Source: Torreya grandis (Eukaryota; Streptophyta; Pinopsida; Cupressales; Taxaceae). From it: a stretch of 64,000 nucleotides of DNA. This document shows, piece after piece, positions 13,490-26,480 of the stretch (the stretch's first letter is position 1; the number at the start of each line of letters is the position of its first letter). The notes beneath the pieces are model-generated. The model searched no databases, had not been told where the DNA came from, and saw only the letters and a program-made list of their open reading frames with translations. Location of the stretch: positions 1,571,001 to 1,635,000 of the forward strand of contig JARHVA010000157.1 of the NCBI GenBank assembly GCA_037957365.1, given 5' to 3'. Both the position numbers and the translations under genes were made by a program.

Positions 13490-13494
13490 CACTA
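13490..13494. repeat. Target-site duplication, right, CACTA
   Basis: Exact copy of 6,966-6,970, directly after the last CA of the right LTR. Confidence 0.9.
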
Positions 13495-13800
13495 TCTACA
13501 ACATCAATATTTAATCTTACCTTAGGCTAAGAGGGAGAGTTAGAATTTTCACCTCATCATCAAATTTTAGCATAAATTTATTAGATTATTTGGGCACCAT
13601 CCTTCTTGTTACCTACAATAACAATTTTGATAGAACTAGAAAAGGTAATTATATATCAAACAATTTCCCAAATCATGATGCAACAAGTGCAAAAAATGCA
13701 TGAATAGATTTGATATTCCCACGGATGTGGTAGGTAATGTGAGGAAGGAAAGAAATCAAAGGTGACATAAAAATCCTTAAAAAATAGTAGAGCAAGTTTC
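13495..13800 (-). pseudogene. LINE ORF1 N-terminal fragment beyond the copia insertion
   Basis: The minus strand here can be read as a low-stop stretch ending V-K-I-L-T-L-P-L-S-L just before the copia target duplication at 13,490-13,494. It lies in the right orientation and position to be the start of ORF1 that resumes at 6,965. The match is by position and style rather than a diagnostic motif, so the call is tentative. Confidence 0.45.
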
Positions 13801-14699
13801 CTCTCGCGTGGACTTTGTTTTGACATGATATATAATACTTATTATACAATTTTAATATTTTAAAATTAGATCATGGCCTTTATTTTTTATTTTTTTATTT
13901 TTTTATGTATATTTATTTATGTATAAATAATTTAATTTTAATTAATTAATATTTATATTTCAATTTACTTTTAAAATTTGAAGCCTTTTTCTAGCTCCTT
14001 ATGATGGTCTTTTTATGATCTTTTTGTACCTATAATTTTACTATTAGGGCCATTATATATGGTCTAGTATCCTATCAAGATAATTAAATATGGTCTTGGA
14101 AGTTGATTTATCCTTCCACCTCTAATTGGATGGGCATGTTTAACCCTTTCCACCCTTATTCTTTCCAATCATTTTAAGTTGATACACATACCAATATTTT
14201 TAAACTTGAATACCAATTCACTAATAAATAAATAAAGTGTTGACTTTAATTTGATCATTTATTATACATCCAAAATTGAGAATATTATTCATACATGAGA
14301 TAAATAATCTATTTTTCAAATGTTTCCAACTATTTTATTGTTATACTAAATGAATTATAACTATTAAAGGGCTACTTAGTAGACACTAGCCATTCAAACC
14401 CTAATAGAATATTTTGGTTTGTTTTTCATAACACGAGTTAGAAACTTTTATTTTATTGTTAGGAAAATAGGACTTTAAATGTAAAAATTGAATACAAGGT
14501 AGAAAATAAAAAAATACATAAAAAAACATGGAAAGTTAGATTTAAATATGCAAACTCTTTACTAAGAGTGAAATTTATGCTCATAAGGCCTACCATGAGA
14601 AATATTTCACTCCTAAAAACCTTCTTTGAACCCATATAAATTTTAAGGTGACAATGAAAATCTAGAGTAAGTGAAAAAATAAGGGGATTAGGGTTTTGT
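13801..14699. other. Unassigned AT-rich spacer between two LINEs
   Basis: Head-to-head spacer between the 5' end of the minus-strand LINE and the 5' end of the plus-strand LINE. It contains an A/T-only-like tract around 13,880-13,960 and no coding or repeat structure I can recognise. Parts may be LINE 5' UTR or promoter. Confidence 0.5.
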
Positions 14700-14729
14700 A
14701 TCTATGAATTGATGAGCCTTTAGGCATCT

Positions 14730-15960
14730 CTATGACACTACCAATTACCATAGATCTAGGCAGGATATTACTTTTGTTTGCATTTATTATTGATTTTGAT
14801 CGGCAATTTTCCCTCTAGGCAGTAGGGGTACCCTATTTTAAATGGTTGTGTTCTCTCTCTTTGAATCCACAAATGAAAATAAATTTGGAGTGAGCAAGCG
14901 CAACCATGGACCCAAATCAAGTGAATAAATGGGTCCACAACTATTGTCAAGGCCATGGTGTGAAACTAGGAGTCCAAAATCTTACCAAGGGCTTTATTTT
15001 ATTTCACTTCTCAAACCTAGAACACTATAAATATATCCTTAACCATGGGCCTTGGTTTATCCATAACACTTTGGTTATCTTTTCTCACTAGACTCAAGAA
15101 TTTCAAGTTTCAGAGAAAATAAAGCTGAAAATCCTCATTTGGGTTGAATTTCTTGGCTTGCCTCTCCCTTTATGAGGTTTTATTGACTAGTTCATTAAAC
15201 CCATAGGGCATTTCATATGCCATGAGGAGACTAAGTTATTTATCTCTCATCCCCAAAATAGGTTTTGTGCTAATTTGGATTTATCCTAAGATTTGAAAGA
15301 TTTTATTAATATATAAATGGGCAGTAATCATTTTTCATAGTGTGTTTTGTATATCAATCTCCTAAATAATTACTTTCAATGCCATTACTCAGACCATATG
15401 ATCTAGGGATGTCCTTTGATGGTGCATTTAACCCCTTTTTCTAAAGAAAAGGTTATCTCTAATTCTAGACCATGGAATGGAAATAATGATAGTTGGACAA
15501 CTGTCACAAACAAAAAAAAACAATAACAATTCAAAAGGTGGTGGTAGGCCACAAGCTTCTTCTTACAAACCTACTAGGAATAACCATGCCTCAACTTCTA
15601 ATGGAAAAACTATTTTGAATAATAAATCTTATGTTCCCCTTGTGCATACTCTAAAATAAATGGATTCTTTGGTTGAGATTCCATGCTCAATGCCACCATC
15701 ACAACCCTCTCTTAGGGTGAGTTTTCTAGATGAAGAATAGAGTTTGGTCACCCTAGATCATAAATCAGTGTTTTGATGCTCTTGTATCCCTTCTCTATCT
15801 CCTAAAGAAGAATAATATATGGATCATAAGATAAAACCATTTAGAATGAATGATTACATGCCCAAAAAACTTATTTCTAATATGCTTGATATGCTTGAAG
15901 ATCTCATAAAGGATAATGGCATGCACCTCTACAATTCCTAATGATTATTTACTCCTAAAA
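14730..15960 (+). pseudogene. LINE ORF1: DUF4283 plus damaged zinc knuckle
   Basis: From the ATG at 14,906 the frame reads 61 residues of the DUF4283 region (V-N-K-W-V-H-N-Y, N-L-T-K-G-F, L-N-H-G-P-W-F-I) to a stop; coding continues with W-V-E-F-L-G-L-P-L-P-L at about 15,145-15,180 and N-L-D-L-S after it. The knuckle at about 15,370-15,415 has first Cys replaced by Tyr and a stop inside: Y-x2-C-x4-H-x4-C. Coding-like sequence also precedes the ATG, so the true start may be nearer 14,730. The last third is Ser/Asn/Lys-rich (15,477-15,659). Confidence 0.8.
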
Positions 15961-15989
15961 TGTTTGAGGGCTTACTGATCTAATGCATA

Positions 15990-18900
15990 AGTACGTAGTC
16001 AAGAATAGTTGTCATCTATTTAGATGCATGAAAATTATTTGATTGAAAGAGGTTAATATTTCTAGATTATTATTGTAGAATGCAACACAAATAATATGGC
16101 CTAAAACCATATGTCAGGCTATTGGGAATAAACTTGGTCATAGTGGGGCCATCACTTTTTTGGCTTTCGATTTATCTTAAAATATAATTTCATGGGTATT
16201 AGGCCCCACTCATTGGGTGTTGTGGACCCTTTTTAACTTTAATAACCCCATCATTGGGTTGGTAAACTTGTATGCCTATAATGATGTTTTAAAATGGGCC
16301 ACTTTATAGAAGTGGCTAGCAGACTAACTTCTTAATGTGTGTTGGATCCTTTATGGTGATTTTAACATGGTAAAAATGGTTGAGGATAGAGAAGTATGCC
16401 TTCTAATTTGGTGGTGTGTTGGTGAGTAAGAATCTTAGTTTTATATGTGAAATAGAATCAAGGTGTTCAATCCCAATCATTACTAAAGGAAAAACTCAAT
16501 CTCCCCCTAGTTTACCTAGTCCAATTTTGACAAGGATAAGATAGGGTGCCTTAGTGGTTTGATCAAGCCTTGCTAGTTGAGTAAGATATTTTATTTTTTG
16601 CCCTAGTTTATGATAGGCCACTATCAATTATCCTTGATACTTTTTTATCATATAATCACCTTATTTTATTTAATATTGAGTGGACCATGCCTCAATTTAA
16701 ACCTACCTCTACTCAGTTTTATCTCAATATTGCTCACCTCAATCATGAAAGAACAGTGGAACACATTGTCAAAATTTAGAACCTAATTCACTGGCTAGAG
16801 GAGGATACTAGCTGGATTCATTGGTGGTCAGATGCTCTTGTTTTCACTTCCACCTTTCTTAAAATCTATGACAAAAAAGCAACCTCTTTTAAACAATGTC
16901 TTCATAATGCTATAAACCATGAATATATCTAGGTTTCACAACAACTAGAGCAATCACCTTTCAATGTTCACCTCCAAACTCAAGTGGTAGATTGGAGACA
17001 AAAGATCCAAATTAAGGAGGTTCACAAGGTTATAGGAGCTCAAATAAGACCTTGTATGAATTGGTTTAAAATAGGATATAAATTATCTAAGGACATTTTT
17101 CCCTTCTACACTCTAGGAGAATTGTTGATAAAATTAAAGCTATCAAGGAAGGAAATACTTGGCTTACCAAAATTCTTGATATTCTAAGAGATTTTATTCA
17201 TCATTACCATGGTGTTTTCTCATCACAAGATTCCTCTCCAGAATGGGAGGTGGCTCTCCATCAATGCCTTCAAGTGGTACCCTAAAATGTTTCTAATTCA
17301 CAAAGAGTTTCTTGTGATATGCCCTTATCTCTCAAAGACCTCCATGAGGATGTTAAGTAGATGATATTTGATTAAGTTATAAGAATTTAAGGTTTCCCAT
17401 GTGAGTTATACCAAACCCTTTGGGACACTATTGGTCATAATCTTCACTGAATATATTTTGAATTTATTTTAACCAACTCTTTGGGACCCCTTATAAATCA
17501 AGGTAACATTAATTTTACTCCAAAGGCTAGTGATCCTAACATTATCACCAATTAGAGGCCTAAAACTTTTCTCAACATCTCCTACAATATTATTGCTAGG
17601 TATTTATCCATCAGGGTCAAACACATTCTCCCTATAATTGTCAAGACTGAACAAAATGGTTTTATTTAGAACAAATTAATTATGGATAATGTCATTTTCA
17701 TTTGGGAAGGTAAGGAATGGGCTTGGATCTCTAATCAAAAGGCTTTGTTTTTCAATATTGATTTTGAGAAATATTATGATTGTATTGAGTGGTCCTTTAT
17801 TCTATCCATGTTACAAGCCCTTGGTTTTGGCCCCAAATTTTTTTAGACTATTAACATGATATTTTAGGATGTTGGGACTTGTATTACAATAAATGGTACC
17901 CAATTTTCTTATTTTTAACTCCATATTTATATTTGACAAGGATGACCTTTAGACCCTTCTTTATATGTGCTATCAGTATAAGGATTTATCTACCTCCTAG
18001 TTACACTACCAGGGTTTTGGTGAAAGAAATTTCCCTCCCTCATACTAACAAATAACTTCTAAATGGCCACTTCACAGATGACTCTTTTATCAATTTTCAA
18101 TAGGAAGAAGAGTCCATTGGAATGCCATGAAATGTCTCCATATTTTTGGTTTGGCTTCATGTTCATCTGTCTGATGGAGGAAGACTCAATGTTATTACTA
18201 GTCTCTAGGCCCCAAACCTCCTTATTTATAGGGATATCAATGTCATTGAATTCTTTTATGGGTATAGTTTAAGTTTCTTGGCATCACTTTTGATTTCTGG
18301 GCCTCTCCCTCTAAACTACGGTCTTATGTGGTGTAGACAGTTGAAAAAAAATTGGATCACAAATACTTTAGCTCTTGCTATAAAATTACAAATTTATTCT
18401 AAAGTTTTGGTAGCTACTCATGTGTATTATTATTCTTGTTGGGCCCCTTCTAATGCCACTTACAATAATCTAGAAAAAATTCTAAGAGATTTTATATGGG
18501 CTAACTCTGAGGGTCATAAGTGATTACACATAGTTGCTTAGAACATATGTTGCTAACCCAAAGAAGCTGGTGGATAGGGTCTCTTAGATATTAAAATTCA
18601 ATGCCTTACCCTTAATATCAAATGGATTATTATAGGTCTTATTGAGTTTGAATTATGGAAGATTCTTCTACACCACTATATTTCTTAGGGGCTTCCATAT
18701 GGTATAAAGGCTTAGAAAGGCCTTGGACTTTACTCCCATCTTATTAAAATCAAGGTGCATTTTTGGTTCAAAGCCTATGTAAAACATTAGATAATTTAAT
18801 CATTATCTTAATTGGGTAGGCGAGGGATTAAAGAATGGACTCTCTATTAACTCCCAGTCTCACTGGTGGTCATCATGCTTAAATTTCCACAATGTTCCCT

Positions 18901-19960
18901 TTGCCTTAGTCCCTTGAGTTAAAGGGTTAAGGATTTTCAAAAAAATTGTGAAATTTATCAGTGATCTCTTTTACAAGGATAATTGGGCCTATTGTAATTG
19001 GTAACAACTTAAGAATAAATTTAAATTAAATAACTTAGATGCAGAGACTATACTATAAATTCAAGGTTCCATACATGATGAGTATTTGTACAAAATAGGG
19101 GTCAAATCCTTTATTTCTTGGTGAAACAATTGGCATTGGCCTATGACCACCCCTTTCAATCAATATTCTCCTCAATTAGGTTATAATTTACTAATTCCTC
19201 AACATATTCCAAATGAAATGTTTAACCTTAGATGACATCTCCACTCTAAACATGGGATTTAGTTCAAATGCTTTAACATTGTGTGGACTACTATCATTTA
19301 GCTAAAAAATCCTCATTTATTATGGTGTCGCTTTTATTAGGGCTTGCCTATGGGTAACCAACTCAAGCATCTGGGAGTGTCCAACCCCATTTTCTTGACT
19401 TGTTGGAAACCATATACTTTTAAGCACCTTTTTTGGTTTTTCTCTCACACAAAATCTAAGTGGTGTTGGATTCATTCCCTTTTTTATCCCTTTCAACTTG
19501 AATTGTTCACATGGAAGATGGCTCTCTTAGGGGGTTTGGCTCTATTTCCTATAAATACAATAGATTTTCACAAATCTAACAATCTGATATTTTATTTTGA
19601 ATCTAGAAAGTTATAATTTATGCTTACTTTAATCATGAAGAGTTGGATCATAGTTTTTATATTACTAACAAAATTATTATTCTTTCTAATGGTAATATTT
19701 AGATTCAAATTCAAATAGACAAATTTCATCTAAAACTTAACCACCTTCAACATTTTCTTAACCACTAGAGAAATTCCCCATGTATGATTATCCATGAACC
19801 TCTTGAGCCTCCATGACATCCTACACCTCCCTAAAGATGAGGGTGTGGACCATGTTGTTAGCATTCTAGAACTAAACATAGGATTAATTATCCTCATTAT
19901 TCACCACCTAGCTATTATTATCCTCATCATGGTGATCTAAATGGCTCTTCCAAATCTAAA
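15990..19960 (+). pseudogene. LINE ORF2: endonuclease, reverse transcriptase, zf-RVT
   Basis: Endonuclease: G-L-V-N-L-Y-A then Y-G-D-F-N at 16,352-16,366, where the Asp and Asn belong to the APE-like active site. Reverse transcriptase: G-F-P-C-E-L-Y-Q-T-L-W at about 17,389, then N-I-D-F-E-K-Y-Y-D at 17,752-17,785, and the active site F-T-D-D at 18,071-18,082 (usual F-A-D-D), so both aspartates survive. C-terminal finger region: C-W-K-P..H-L-F-W-F at about 19,396-19,440 and W-I-H-S-L-F. The protein would nick target DNA and prime reverse transcription there. More than a dozen stops make it inactive. Confidence 0.85.
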
Positions 19961-20472
19961 GGTGACGGTAAGTGTTGGGGATCTCCTCCCCCATCTCATG
20001 ATGATGACATCAGGAGCTGGGGTCCTCCCCCCAAGGTGAATTTTCATGACTATATTTAACAATCTCTCCTAAAAAATCAAGATGAGACATTAGAAGTTTA
20101 GCATAATAATGTTTTGTAGCCCTTACTTGTGGATGAGGATCCTCCTTCCCTAGGAAGATGGGGTGGTAAGTGTTAAGATACATTGTCTACACCACCTCTC
20201 TTGATGTCCATGTTTGTTGTGGTTGCTTAGTTGTTCTCTTTATTTTTATATGTTCCTTACTCTCTCTACTTTGCTATAAAATTGTTGATGTGATGTTTCT
20301 TTTTATGGGTGTGATCATTTTTTACCACTTTTTAGACTTTTCCTGAGATGTCTTCATCTTTAGTGTGACTTTGCTAATGAGGTGTGACTTTTCCACCCAC
20401 TCTTTTTATATGATTAACATTGTGTCATATCTTGTTTAATTAATATATAGATACACTCTTTAATGAAAAAAA

Positions 20473-23400
20473 CATCTCAAGTATATGCTATAAAATTTAA
20501 ATTTTAATGACAAATATTTTATAATGTTCTGCACAAGATATACCATTTCTATCCCTTTACATTTCTTTTACATGTATTCAATTTTTATTAAAAAGACATT
20601 ATTTTTTATTATTATTATATATATATAGTGCTTGGTTAGATGTAATTCATTTATTTACATAAGAATGATAAGGAAAGAAAACTTAAACAAAAATAACAAT
20701 ATTTTTTTAAGCAACAAACTTATATAATCTAAAGGATGTCAAAAAAAAGTTTAATTCTCATACACATGATAGTTGAATTGAATTCGAAGGAGAATTTACT
20801 CACCATACATTTTATCATATATAGCTACAACAAGATTTTTTTTAAACATAAAAATATAAGGTATTTATTTATTATTTTAGAATACCTTTAAAAAATATGA
20901 AATTTTAAATTTTAAAGGAAATGTTAATGTAATTATATCAATTTTTGTGCCATCCCATACTATAAGTTACAAAAATAAAATGTCATCATCTGATTGGTGT
21001 GATTATATGTCCATAGATTAATAACAAAATGATATGAATTGTCCATAGATATAAATTAGATAGTTTGAATATATTTTATGTGGAAAGTTCATGATTTAAA
21101 AATGGATTAGGAATTAGATATTTAATACTTTCACAAGCCTTACTATGATAAATAATTTGTTTACTACTTAGGAATTTTGGCATAGCCTAAGAGTATGTTA
21201 TAAAAAAGTGAAATGATTAGTTTATCATTGCATTTGGTAAAACCATGTCATTAGTGGAAATTTGAAGATTTTTCAAGGAAAGGGGTTATTTATTATTTGT
21301 TATTATTCTTCAAACTCTTTAAACTACTAGAAAAAAACCATTATGTTATTCACATGTGATGGCATGTATAGGAAGCATATAGAAGGAGGGTGGGTGATGT
21401 GTGTGATCCTCTACATTGTGTAATTGTGTAGATTACTTGAAGGAATATATATAGATTGGTTTGAAAATATTATTATATTAAACAATAGTATTATTTGATT
21501 GTATCTCATAAGATTTATGAAATTACCCAAAAAGTCATATCCAATTATTTTATGTTTGATTCTAATAGCATCTTTGAAGGCCAATCAAGACATTCCTTGG
21601 ATATCTAATTTGTAGTGATCTCTAAGATATTGAAATAGTGCTCATATGCCTCACACTCAATTGAATATGGATCTATAGAGTCTTAAATTAGGCAATAATG
21701 ATACATGGGGCTTGATGAAGATAACATCATGTTATAACTTGAGTCATAAGAATGTTATATTAGTTTCATTACATTAATACTACCTTAAAAACCATATATT
21801 CATTACATACTATTATTGCTTTTACTGATGTCCATCATATAAATAATTTTCTCCCTATGTAATGAGTACTAAATATATTATATCATGATTTGAAAAATAT
21901 ATTTAAAAAAATTAGATCTAACATGAATTGTGTTAGACAACTTTGATTCAAATTATGTTAGGAATCCACTTTTTCAATTCCCATTAAATTTTCCCTCCAA
22001 AAATTCAAAATTACCAACTCAAGTTTAAAAAATTCAATATATCTAACACAAAAAACTTTATGCACTATTTGACGTAAATTTTGATGATACACATTGTCTA
22101 AATAAAATATCCATCCATCTATGCTAAGGTGGTTCAAGTTGTTTTACATCAATATCATTGAAGCAAATTGTATCACACAAACTTCTATGACAAACATGAA
22201 AAAATAGACAAAAAATATCATGATTTTGACATAAATGTTAGCACTAAATGTTTAAAATATAATGGTGACTTATTTCAATTTCTTACATTCACATTGATTT
22301 ACTAATACAATGATATACTTAAATGCATTCATGTTTTATTGTAGGTACACTAGAGAGTTGAATTTAGAGCATGAATGAATCATTTTCAAGATTATGGAGT
22401 CTTCATCCTTCCCTCCCTATTAAGTAATATTTAAATATACATTATTTTTTAACTTTTGATATGCATACATGCATTCATGTACAATCATCAAAGTGGGGTA
22501 TTATGGTGACACTTAATTTTTTTACAAGTCATGTTATTGTCATGTCTTTATCATGTTTATTCACACTTAGATTATTCATGTGTATTTGTCTCTTTTCAAG
22601 ACACTTCCTTTGTACATTAGACCCTTAATAGCCTTGTGTATTCCACATTTCCTCATGAATGCCTCAGATTTGTTAGTTTTTTGCATCATGATCATTTTAT
22701 TCATCCTCATTCCAACTTAACCTCCACTTCAGGGTCTTTGTTATCATAACCAAGATCAAGGATCACCAATTATGATCTGATTATTATTAGTAATAGTCAA
22801 TTTCAGTCACCTATCTTTTTTGGGTCCTTTGTGGTATGTACTTTTTTCTCATGCCTTTATTTTTGGTTATTACTCTTTTTTATAATTGGATTACATGTAA
22901 ATGTGTCCAAATTTGAATTCAAATGAGCTTATATACACATATTTACTCAAAGTAATTAAATTATAAATCACATTGATCATATATTTTTCACACTTGTCAA
23001 GGAGCCTACACATTAATCGTATATTCCCATCATCATCTATTAAAGTCTTATGCCTACACACTTGGGAAAAAATAAGGTGAATTCATTTCTTTTAATTTGG
23101 TTGGGAGCACTCATAAATACTAGATCTAGATGAGCCTTGATTCTAAGCATGTGGGATATGTAACTACAACCCTTAAGGGAGGACCCATACCATCAACATT
23201 GCACATTTCCTTCTACTGGTAGTAAAATATTATAGAAATTATTATACTTTTCAAAGTCACAAAGCTAGGATCAGAGTACATTTCCACAATTACTCAGATT
23301 GACCATAATTATTTGTATGATCCTAGTTTGTCTATTATCGACAATGGTCAATTTGGGGCATCATCAAAAAACATAGTGCACATTGTTAGAGTATATTTTA

Positions 23401-23900
23401 TAGCATCATAATCCATTTCTAGAGCTCAAGTGAGTCATATTCAAGTAAGAACCTTCCTTTACCATTATATTTACATTTTACATTCAAATTATCAATCATT
23501 CAATCTTTCAATTCTCAATTTCAATTATTTGGGATTTTAAAATTAATGAATTCACTTTATTTATTACATCCCCTTATTGACATTGTATTGCTTAATTGGC
23601 CTTTAGTTATTCATCACTTAGACAACAATTTAGTAAAAAAATAATTGATTAAATCTATATTTAGACCAATAACTTATATTCAAATAAATATGCCAAACAT
23701 ATTTTTAAAAATTCTAAATAAAAAGGAACTATATTTAGGTGTCAACATCAAAAAATAAGTTGTAAAAATACATTTAAATTATGAGGTTAAGTAAGTTGTT
23801 TCTCTCAAATTCAATATTTAGTCATTAGTATTAGACTCTATTTTACCTTTGTACTTAGTATCTCCATAATAATTAAGGGATAATAATTCTTATAAATTGA
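20473..23900. other. Unassigned AT-rich DNA, no gene seen
   Basis: I read both strands and found no domain motif, no paired LTR and no clear tandem structure, apart from short TA/TAT runs near 20,605-20,630. Some parts have the texture of a decayed LTR, but I could not pair them with anything in the window. Confidence 0.5.
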
Positions 23901-23904
23901 TTAT

Positions 23905-24335
23905 TTTTATAAACCCGTAATATATGTATGTATGTGTGGGTAATAATTCATGTGAGAAATAAATGTCAAATTTATTACAAAATATTGTTTGATTATATGT
24001 AAACAAACCCTAATATATGTATGTATGTATGTGTGGGTAAGAATTCATGTGAGAAATCAATGTCAAATTTATAAGTGCTAACACGTATAAATTGATAATT
24101 ATTATAAACCCCTAATCTATGTATGTATGTATGTATGTATGTGTGTGTGTGTGTGTGTGTAGGTAAGAATCCATGTGAGAAATCAATGTCAAATTTATAA
24201 GTGATAATACTTATAAATTGATTATTTTTATAAACCCCTAATCTATATATGTATGTATGTATGTAAGTGTGGGTAAGAATTTATGTGAGAAATAAATGTT
24301 AAAATTATTACAAAAAAATGTTTGAGTGCCTTAAA
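23905..24335 (+). repeat. Compound minisatellite, four units with expanding TATG core
   Basis: Four tandem units start near 23,911, 24,003, 24,105 and 24,233. Each has an AAACCCCTAATCTATG-like head, a (TATG)n run that lengthens to about six copies and adds (TG)n in unit 3, then GGGTAAGAATTCATGTGAG and a tail AAATCAATGTCAAATTTAT. Unit lengths are about 90 to 130 bp; the growth is mainly in the TATG/TG core. Confidence 0.88.
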
Positions 24336-24379
24336 ATTTATTTGGATATGCCAATTGCTTCTCTAAAATCAATTAGTGA

Positions 24380-25175
24380 ATCATCAGTCATAGGAACAAC
24401 ACACCTATAGGTCTAAAGTACTAAAGGAACATTCCAAGAGATATATTTTCTAAGTTATACACTAGGTCACTATTGTGCTTGATTATCATACATTACATTA
24501 TTCATGCACAAGACAACATGTAGGGAATAACTACACAAGTGTAATGCACTATTAAAAGTATTGGTTATGTAGGTAATGCTCATTAACAAAGGGCTCTTTG
24601 GGGAAGCTTGACACCATGTGCCCACTGACCCATTTTTTCCACAACCACTATAAATATTAAGAATTAGGGTTTCATCATTTGATGAGTGACATTCCATGAC
24701 CCACATATAAATACACCATAGTGAAGGTGACAATGAAATCATAAGCATATAGTTGGTTACATCATGTTTCAAAAACTATTCTATATTATGCACTTACATC
24801 TAACCTAGACACCAACATCGATGTAACCATCCAAAATTGATGCAAGTGTCAATAGCTATAGAGGCACTTAATCCAAAAATTTGGTGACTATTACCGAATA
24901 TTAGTCTAGTATACATCCTGCCCATTCTAGATCCAAATCTGTATTAGCATTATAACTAGTTAAGTGTATTTTTTCATTATCATTAAAATATCTAGAATAA
25001 TTGTACATTTCATTTTTAGCTTATCTCAGCATAATAAATTTTGTATATATTCTATCTAATTTTTATAATTAATTGGCCTACTATAAATCTATTTATCACC
25101 TTTGTGATTATTCATTTCTATATTCTTAAACCTATCTACCCATATCAGGATCCACATCTAATTTATAATTAAACA
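24380..25175 (+). repeat. G1 5' LTR, 5'-truncated
   Basis: Aligns with the later two pieces of the G1 3' LTR (for example ATAGGAACAACACACCTATA at 24,391 against about 49,016, and TATCTACCCATAT near 25,133 against 55,340) and, less closely, with the reverse complement of the G2 LTR. The first roughly 500 bp are missing and are replaced by the TATG minisatellite. The end is set at AAACA, 25,171-25,175. Confidence 0.82.
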
Positions 25176-25659
25176 TTTTGTAAACTTGATCTTTGAGATC
25201 CAAACCCTAGGTTGATTAGGGTTTTTTTATCTTTTCTATTTCTAAATTCTTGATTTCTATAAATATATGTGCAATATGAATGCATATATTACCCATTTTG
25301 GGTTCTAACTTTTAATAGTTGTTTTGGTTTTCTATGTCACCTCCCTTGTCAAATCTATTAATAAAATTCATAAACATCATGAGAGGGTTTTAAAATGGAT
25401 ACTACACTTGATTGCTCTTTATAATTCCTTTTTTAATACCATAGAGATAGTATCTAGTTACCAACATGAATTCTATTAACTATTTATTCCACCTAATTTT
25501 TATTCAAATGATAGTTACCATCCCGTACCCATTATTCACCCACAACTTATATTTTATTTTGTGGTTCATGTTTTTACTACTCAAAGAGGTAAGGTTTATC
25601 AAACTAATAATCCACTTATTAATATATAACATGTGCCTCCTCAGCCTAATATTGTAATA

Positions 25660-26480
25660 AAATATAAGGGATATGACCTTGTTTACTAATTGAGAAATAT
25701 ACATGCTAATATTTCACTACTTGAGCTCCTAAAACAATCTATTATTTGCAAGGATATCCTATATGAGGCATTGTGTGAGACCCAAGTTCCACATGATACT
25801 AAACCCACTGATTTTATGGACATCATGAAATATTTAAATAACAATGAAAATCTCAGTGCCTTTGATCCAGTAGATTTACCATCCAAATATATTATTGACC
25901 AAGAGTTGCCTATGTTCAAAAAAGTGACCATGCAAAATAAGGGCATCAAAAGGGTTCTCCTTGATAATGGATTGGGCATAAAAATTTGTATCATAAATTT
26001 CCTATCCACCATGGGTATTAGCACCAGTCTTATTTTAAAAATGGTTATGCATATAAAAGGGTTTGATAATTTACATAGCCCTCTAGTTGGTCAAATCACA
26101 TTAGATGTGACATTGGGACAAAAAATAGATTCAACTACTTTTCAAGTAATGTCTCAATCATTACATTATAATTTAATTTTTTATAGACCTTGTATAAATT
26201 AAATATAATTTGTATCATATACATTTCAATGATGTGTAAAATTATGTCGATGATGCACCTTTAAAATTTTGCAAAATTATACATTCTGAAATCAAAGGTA
26301 TACCTATAGTGGTAACACCTAAGAAATGCATTCCACTTGACCATATACACACGTATGAAATATGTGATTTAAGTACAATGGATAATTTATCTCCATATGA
26401 AAATAATTCACTTAATATTGAGGTACACATATATGCACATCAATATTAAGAACCATTTCCAAAGGATCCAATAAAACCAT
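25660..26480 (+). pseudogene. G1 retropepsin-type protease region
   Basis: An uninterrupted 170-residue frame at 25,690-26,202, probably entered from further upstream. It has R-V-L-L-D-N-G-L-G at 25,952-25,975, the aspartic protease active site with D-S/T-G changed to D-N-G, then G-Q-I-T-L-D-V and Y-N-L-I-F-Y-R-P-C-I-N, the usual protease C-terminal block. The frame continues with stops to about 26,480. The enzyme would have matured gag. Nothing like a gag lies between it and the 5' LTR, so G1 has lost gag by deletion. The related G2 shows the equivalent C-terminal block L-L-G-I-P-W-I at about 59,585. Confidence 0.8.

Larger units (their letters stand above)
1954..13800 (-). mobile_element. 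L1-type LINE on the minus strand, split by a copia element
   Basis: Read on the minus strand, this is a nearly complete L1 LINE: ORF1 N-terminal fragment (13,800-13,495), then a copia insertion (13,489-6,971), the rest of ORF1 (6,965 to about 5,900), endonuclease, reverse transcriptase and C-terminal finger (down to about 2,290). Removing the copia element and one copy of its CACTA target duplication rejoins ORF1-type coding. The 5' boundary near 13,800 is approximate. No clear poly-A tail or target duplication was found at the 3' side, where a second partial copy abuts. Confidence 0.75.
14700..20472 (+). mobile_element. L1-type LINE, near full length, plus strand
   Basis: About 5.8 kb with the canonical order ORF1 (DUF4283 and damaged CCHC), ORF2 (endonuclease, reverse transcriptase, zf-RVT tail), a 3' UTR and a short A-run at 20,465-20,472 preceded by TTTAATG. 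The 5' edge is approximate. I saw no sure target duplication. Stops are scattered, but the domains are easier to follow than in the minus-strand LINE, so this copy may be younger. Confidence 0.85.

Noticed and set aside
24470..24772. 100-residue minus-strand open frame
   Set aside because: It lies inside the G1 5' LTR and is broken in the matching 3' LTR, so it is incidental.
25504..26024. Minus-strand open frames opposite the G1 protease
   Set aside because: They overlap the sense protease frame and show no motif of their own.
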